Position numbers and translations under genes: made by a program. Of a DNA stretch of 64,000 nucleotides, positions 60,507 through 64,000 are shown one piece after another. Where the stretch lies: NCBI GenBank assembly GCA_025558095.1, contig JAIVFI010000022.1:186001-250000 (forward strand), in the 5' to 3' direction. The DNA is from Hyaloraphidium curvatum. Its lineage: Eukaryota > Monoblepharomycota > Hyaloraphidiomycetes > Hyaloraphidiales > Hyaloraphidiaceae. How positions within the stretch are numbered: the first letter of the stretch is position 1; every line of letters begins with the position of its first letter. The notes under the pieces are model-generated. The model was not told the DNA's origin. It did not search any database and worked only from the letters and a program-made list of their open reading frames with translations.

Positions 60507-60880
60507 CGAGTGTTTAGCTTTGGGGACCGGTTCGGGGATTGTTTGGACGTCAATGCCAAGTGAGGGTCCTGCCTAGCCACAACGACGAGCAGAGGTCGCT
60601 TCGAAACATGGAGTACGTGGATCTGCAATGACCTCTATAGATCCTCTTGTGTTTCTGATTGGTTGTAGCTGGACGTAGATGGGCAAGGCCGCCCACGGAT
60701 TCAGAAGACGAGGCAGGCCATTCAGCTCACATTCCATGGTCAGTACGTCGGGATCGTGAAGCGCATGAATCCAATGAAATGATCTTGGAATGAATGCTGG
60801 AGCCGGTCTCGGTGAAGCAGATAGTAGGTGCGGGCGGGTTTCACTTCTCCAGATCCGCTTGCGCGTCTCTTCCACCACCA
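60507..60880. other. Intergenic stretch between divergent genes
   Basis: Relatively AT-rich, presumably promoters of the IQ protein and the ADCK kinase. An in-frame ATG at 60794 could extend the kinase by 29 residues; otherwise nothing is recognised. Confidence 0.45.
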
Positions 60881-62959
60881 ATGTCCCTCTCGACGCTGGT
60901 TAGCCAGCGCTTATTTTTGTCGCGGACACGAGCCTTGCCTTATGGTCTATCCGGGCGTTCCTCCCTCGCGCGATGCGGGCCAGGAAGGTCGCATTTTGCG
61001 GCCAGCTTCGCGACCTCCCCCGGACACGCCGGACCACCTCTGCCCCGGCGCGGACCCATCCGGCGGCTCGGCAGGGTGCTCAAGTACCTGTTTGGATTAT
61101 CGGTGCTCGGAGTTGCCGGGACCGGGGCCTACTTTACGGCCACGGATCCCACCTTCCCGCGTCGTGTCGGTCGGGCGTTCAAGATCTACCGCGGGTTCGC
61201 GTCCATGTTCCTGGACTACAAGGTGGTCGAGTACAGCGACCTCTATATCCGCAAGGAGGACGAAAAGGTCTTGGAGGCGCGCTACAATGAGCTCCACGAG
61301 AAATACGCGCCCCGCGTCGTAGCGCTCGTGCTCGACCTCAGGGGCGCGTGGGTCAAATTTGCTCAAGTCGTTGCTTCGCGTCCAGAGTTCGCTCCGGAGT
61401 CGTACAGGAAGGCTCTGAAGCCGCTGCTGGATTCGGTGCCGCCGCTTCCTTTCTCGACGATCGAGGAGACCATCTTGGGCTCGCTGAACGTTTCGGACCT
61501 TTCCGAGATCTTTGCCTCCGTGGACACGGACTCTTTGGGAGCGGCTTCGGTGTCGCAGGTTCATGCTGCCCAACTGCGGGACCCCGCTTCTCTCGTCGAT
61601 CGGCCGGGCACCGAGCCTCGACTGGTCACGGACGTGGTAATCAAGGTTCGATATCCGGATGCCGTCGAGAACTTCTCGCTCGATTTGAGGACGATGAAGC
61701 AAATCGTGGCCCTCGCCCGGCCGCAGCTGCTGCCTGCGCAGCAGGAGGTGGAGAAGATGATAATGCGCGAGTTGGACTTCAACGAGGAATCCGCCTCGCT
61801 CACGGAAATCGGGAACGCGATACGTGCCGATCCGCTGGGGAGGTTCGGCAACGTCGTGGTCCCGCATCCCATACCGGGGCTGTGCACGGACAGCACGATC
61901 GTCATGGGTGAGCCCTTTGCGGTCTTGTTTTTTCCTGAGGCTGTACTCACCGCTCCAACAGAACGCCTATACGGGGAGAAGCTCGCCGACGGCGTCCAGC
62001 GCCACTACGAGATCATCGCGGCCGGGATGGGGACGACGGTTGACGAGCTCAAGGAACGAGTTACAGGCCGTTTCTTTGGCGCTTTCGGCCGCCGTCCCGC
62101 TGCTCCGAAGGACGGGGCCGCAGGCGACTCGAAAACATCTGAGCTGCCTCCACTACAGGACATCAACTGGAACTCGGGTATATCTTCATACCTCTCCCTT
62201 TTGCGCGCGGCTTTGACCATAGTCACGCCTTTTGAGCTTGTTTCTTTCGCGTGGTCGTACGTTCGCGTGATTTGGTACGAGTCTTTCGGATGGTGGCTCG
62301 GGCCAACGATGTGGAACGGCTCCGTTGCTCTGTTCGGGCTCGCGGAGCGGAAGGAGCTGCCCCTGAGGCCGCTGCCCGTGAACCACGCCAGCATGTTCTC
62401 GGATATTGCGGTCGTTCATGGCTTTGAGGTTCTTGAGCTGGGTCACTTCAATGGAGATCCGCACCCCGGCAATCTCTGGCTCACCACCGACGGGCGCATC
62501 GGGTTGCTAGACTACGGGGCTACTGCGACGCTCCCGCGCAACCAGCGGCTGGCACTGGCGCGCCTGGTCCTGCTCCTAAACCGATCGGGCGAGCCGGACA
62601 AACCTGGGATCGTTAGGGAGATGAAAGAGCTCGGCTTCTCGATGTCGTTCGCCGGGGACGAAGCCCCCGAGGAATCGGCGCAGAGGGAAGACGACTTCCT
62701 CTACAGGATCGCGACGGGCTTGCTCACCGCCCGCGGTTTCGGCGGGCGGAGGCACGGCCAGCAGGGCGACAGGAAGAGCAGGCCCATGTTCGAGTCCGTG
62801 CCGGACAGGTTCTTCCTGATCGCGCGGGTTGTCGGTCTGCTGCGAGGATTGGCGTTCCAGCTTGGACTAGGCAACGTTGATATGGCGAGAGAGTGGAACC
62901 GGAGCGCGGAGCGGGCACTAGAGATGGCGGCGAGAGAGGAAGTTGGGGCGCAAGGTTGA
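60881..62959 (+). CDS. ABC1/ADCK (UbiB) family atypical kinase, mitochondrial
   Basis: Exons 60881-61907 and 61962-62959 (54-base GTGAGC...CAACAG intron that also reads open), 674 residues. Presequence MSLSTLVSQRLFLSRTRALP, then one TM helix (YLFGLSVLGVAGTGAYF). UbiB features: GAWVKFAQVVASRPEFAPES (the KxGQ region, here KFAQ), the Ala-rich loop LGAASVSQVHAA, ATP Lys in VVIKVRYPD, ELDFNEESASL, LELGHFNGDPHPGNLW for the catalytic loop and LLDYGATATL for the DFG. An insertion of about 110 residues between STIVMERLYGEKL and the catalytic loop contains hydrophobic helices (YLSLLRAALTIVTPFELVSF). Expected role: coenzyme Q or lipid homeostasis at the inner membrane. The start is chosen at the presequence-like Met. 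Confidence 0.88.
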   Translation: MSLSTLVSQRLFLSRTRALPYGLSGRSSLARCGPGRSHFAASFATSPGHAGPPLPRRGPIRRLGRVLKYLFGLSVLGVAGTGAYFTATDPTFPRRVGRAFKIYRGFASMFLDYKVVEYSDLYIRKEDEKVLEARYNELHEKYAPRVVALVLDLRGAWVKFAQVVASRPEFAPESYRKALKPLLDSVPPLPFSTIEETILGSLNVSDLSEIFASVDTDSLGAASVSQVHAAQLRDPASLVDRPGTEPRLVTDVVIKVRYPDAVENFSLDLRTMKQIVALARPQLLPAQQEVEKMIMRELDFNEESASLTEIGNAIRADPLGRFGNVVVPHPIPGLCTDSTIVMGEPFAVLFFPEAVLTAPTERLYGEKLADGVQRHYEIIAAGMGTTVDELKERVTGRFFGAFGRRPAAPKDGAAGDSKTSELPPLQDINWNSGISSYLSLLRAALTIVTPFELVSFAWSYVRVIWYESFGWWLGPTMWNGSVALFGLAERKELPLRPLPVNHASMFSDIAVVHGFEVLELGHFNGDPHPGNLWLTTDGRIGLLDYGATATLPRNQRLALARLVLLLNRSGEPDKPGIVREMKELGFSMSFAGDEAPEESAQREDDFLYRIATGLLTARGFGGRRHGQQGDRKSRPMFESVPDRFFLIARVVGLLRGLAFQLGLGNVDMAREWNRSAERALEMAAREEVGAQG

Positions 62960-63141
62960 AAGCAGAACGATGTACGAGCAGGAGTGCGGAGCCGGCGTGG
63001 AGATGGCGGCAAAGGTGACACTGCAGATGCAACAAAGAGCTCTAGAGACGGTGGTTGCTTTACAGGTCGTGAGTTGTAGAGGGTATGAAGCCCAATGACG
63101 AGATGCCGTGCCAGGATATCGGAGGGTGCCCCTTCGAAGCA
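62960..63141. other. Short convergent intergenic region
   Basis: Only 3' flanks of the kinase and the histone-fold gene; no gene seen. Confidence 0.4.
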
Positions 63142-63632
63142 CTAGTACAACGCCTGAATGTCTTTCGACAGCTTCATCGCGTCCTTCAGAGGCAATGGCG
63201 CCGGAATTACGTCTGCAAACGCCATAATTAGACGCGCCACTGGGCGAACCGAAGGGAACCCACCTCTAAGGAACTCGAGCTGCTCGATGTCTCTCACGGC
63301 CGCAGCGATGTCCTTGTACATGACCGTTTTCCGCTTGTCCTTCTGCGCGTACTCGTAAGCCCGCTCCAGAAGGTAGCCGAGGAAGATCTCCTGCAGAAGC
63401 GGCCGCCTTAAGCCAACGTTCCCGCCCGGAAGGAAGGAGGGCCCACGGTCGAGAAGGCGACGGCCACCACGCCGTCCTGCGACAGCTTCTGCACGTCCTT
63501 GTCCTCCTTCATGATTTTGCGGACGCGGCTGAGCGGGAAGCTCGGAGCGGTGGCCTTGGCGGCCGACTCGTCGGCGGCCCCCTCTGCGGGCTCGCCGGGC
63601 GGGGACGCGAGGCCCGACGGCGTCGACGCCAT
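63142..63632 (-). CDS. Histone-fold subunit, Dpb3/POLE4/CHRAC type
   Basis: Exons 63632-63447, 63390-63264 and 63212-63142, closing to 127 residues. The fold reads FPLSRVRKIMKEDKDVQKLS, QDGVVAVAFSTEIFLGYLLE, RAYEYAQKDKRKTVMYKDIA and AVRDIEQLEFLRDVIPAPLP, the classic alpha1-loop-alpha2-loop-alpha3 of the NF-YC-like group. KRKTVMYKDIA..V and QLEFL(x)DVIP are characteristic of DNA polymerase epsilon subunit Dpb3/POLE4 and the chromatin-remodelling subunit CHRAC/Dls1, which are hard to separate by sequence. The DVIP motif is only seen after splicing the second intron (GTGGGT...TTTGCAG). Nuclear, DNA-binding as a heterodimer with a Dpb4-like partner not found here. Confidence 0.88.
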
Positions 63633-63893
63633 GGCGCGGGTCGGGACGAGCGCGGCTGGATGCCCGGAGGCCGGTGGGCGAAACGCCGGCGGTCCGCGGC
63701 ACCGGCTGCAAAATGGAAAGGCCGAAGTGCGAGATGATGGCCGCGGGCAGAAGGACTCAGGGCCGACGACGCTTCGAATCAACCAGCGGCGAATCCCGGT
63801 ACAGAGCTACGGAGAACTCATTTTCCATTGAGGGCATTGCTCAAAGTCGGGCACGCAAGTTCCTGGCGGCCCCGGCTGCCCTTCTCCGCGGCC

Positions 63894-64000
63894 CATGGCC
63901 TTCGTCGAGCGGCATGGCCACCGCCTAGTTCTGAACGGCCGGCCGTTCCGATTCGTCGGCGTCAACATTCCGAACCTGCACATAATCGAAGATGGACCTC
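63894..64000 (+). CDS. Glycoside hydrolase (GH5 mannanase-like), N-terminal fragment
   Basis: ATG at 63894, open to the window edge. MAFVERHGHRLVLNGRPFRF, then VGVNIPNLHIIEDGP. The F-V-x-R-x-G-x-x-L-V-L-N-G-x-P-F-x-F-V-G-x-N pattern opens the catalytic barrel of fungal GH5 endo-mannanases and related cellulases. No signal peptide in this exon, which is unusual for a secreted enzyme; intracellular GH5 relatives exist. Only 35 residues are visible. Confidence 0.6.

Noticed and set aside
1-64000. CRISPR arrays, operons, ribosome binding sites, phage or integrative elements
   Set aside because: The window is spliced eukaryotic nuclear DNA; no regularly spaced repeats, integrases or bacterial signals were seen.

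Overview
This is GC-rich nuclear DNA from a eukaryote. The genes are broken by many short GT-AG introns (mostly 40-80 bases, often with GTGGGT, GTGAGT or GTATGT donors). TGA, TAA and TAG all act as stops. The content points to an early-diverging (chytrid-like) fungus or another opisthokont: a T7-type mitochondrial RNA polymerase, a PDGGWGW monocarboxylate-transporter-like protein, an ATP-dependent replicative DNA ligase with a PCNA box, a Dpb3/POLE4 histone fold, a telobox Myb protein, CAP-superfamily secreted proteins and several F-box and BTB genes. I cannot name the species. Splice structures were worked out by hand from reading frame, splice sites and family motifs, and most close exactly in phase.

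Layout. 1-20.9 kb is an accessory region. It is dominated by a multicopy family of seven-helix membrane proteins (two intact copies at 5759-7412 and 7830-9486, four damaged ones) mixed with BTB genes and gene fragments, and arranged partly as mirror-image cassettes. Embedded in it are peptide deformylase, a mitochondrial DUF3429 protein, a SUMO-like modifier split into six exons (16036-16944) and an intronless, bacterial-looking thiamine-diphosphate enzyme. 21-25 kb holds a thioredoxin-like protein, an MCT-like transporter and a DUF302 protein. 25-26.6 kb and 43.3-45.7 kb are inverted paralogous blocks carrying an F-box gene and a CAP gene; the CAP portion is nearly identical between them. 26.7-43 kb carries an SH3-RING-EF-hand protein, a secreted LRR/Cys-rich protein, an F-box protein, a class II aldolase, an amidase, a formate/nitrite transporter, an ankyrin-TPR protein, a creatininase-family hydrolase, a telobox Myb protein, a dead MYND gene and a SpoU rRNA methyltransferase. 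45.7-64 kb is mostly core genes: SDR, HSL-type hydrolase, secreted glutaredoxin-like protein, DNA ligase I, mitochondrial RNA polymerase, an IQ-motif protein, an ABC1/ADCK kinase, a Dpb3-like histone fold and the start of a GH5-like glycosidase.

Functional themes. Several products are likely mitochondrial (RNA polymerase, ADCK kinase, DUF3429 protein, deformylase, probably the methyltransferase) but they are scattered, not an operon. Many genes are divergent pairs sharing 100-200 base promoters (ligase/RNA polymerase, F-box/aldolase, methyltransferase/F-box). The least explained system is the seven-helix family with its cysteine motif, conserved promoter block and BTB neighbours. Single-base frameshifts cluster in the duplicated accessory families, while the unique core genes read cleanly.
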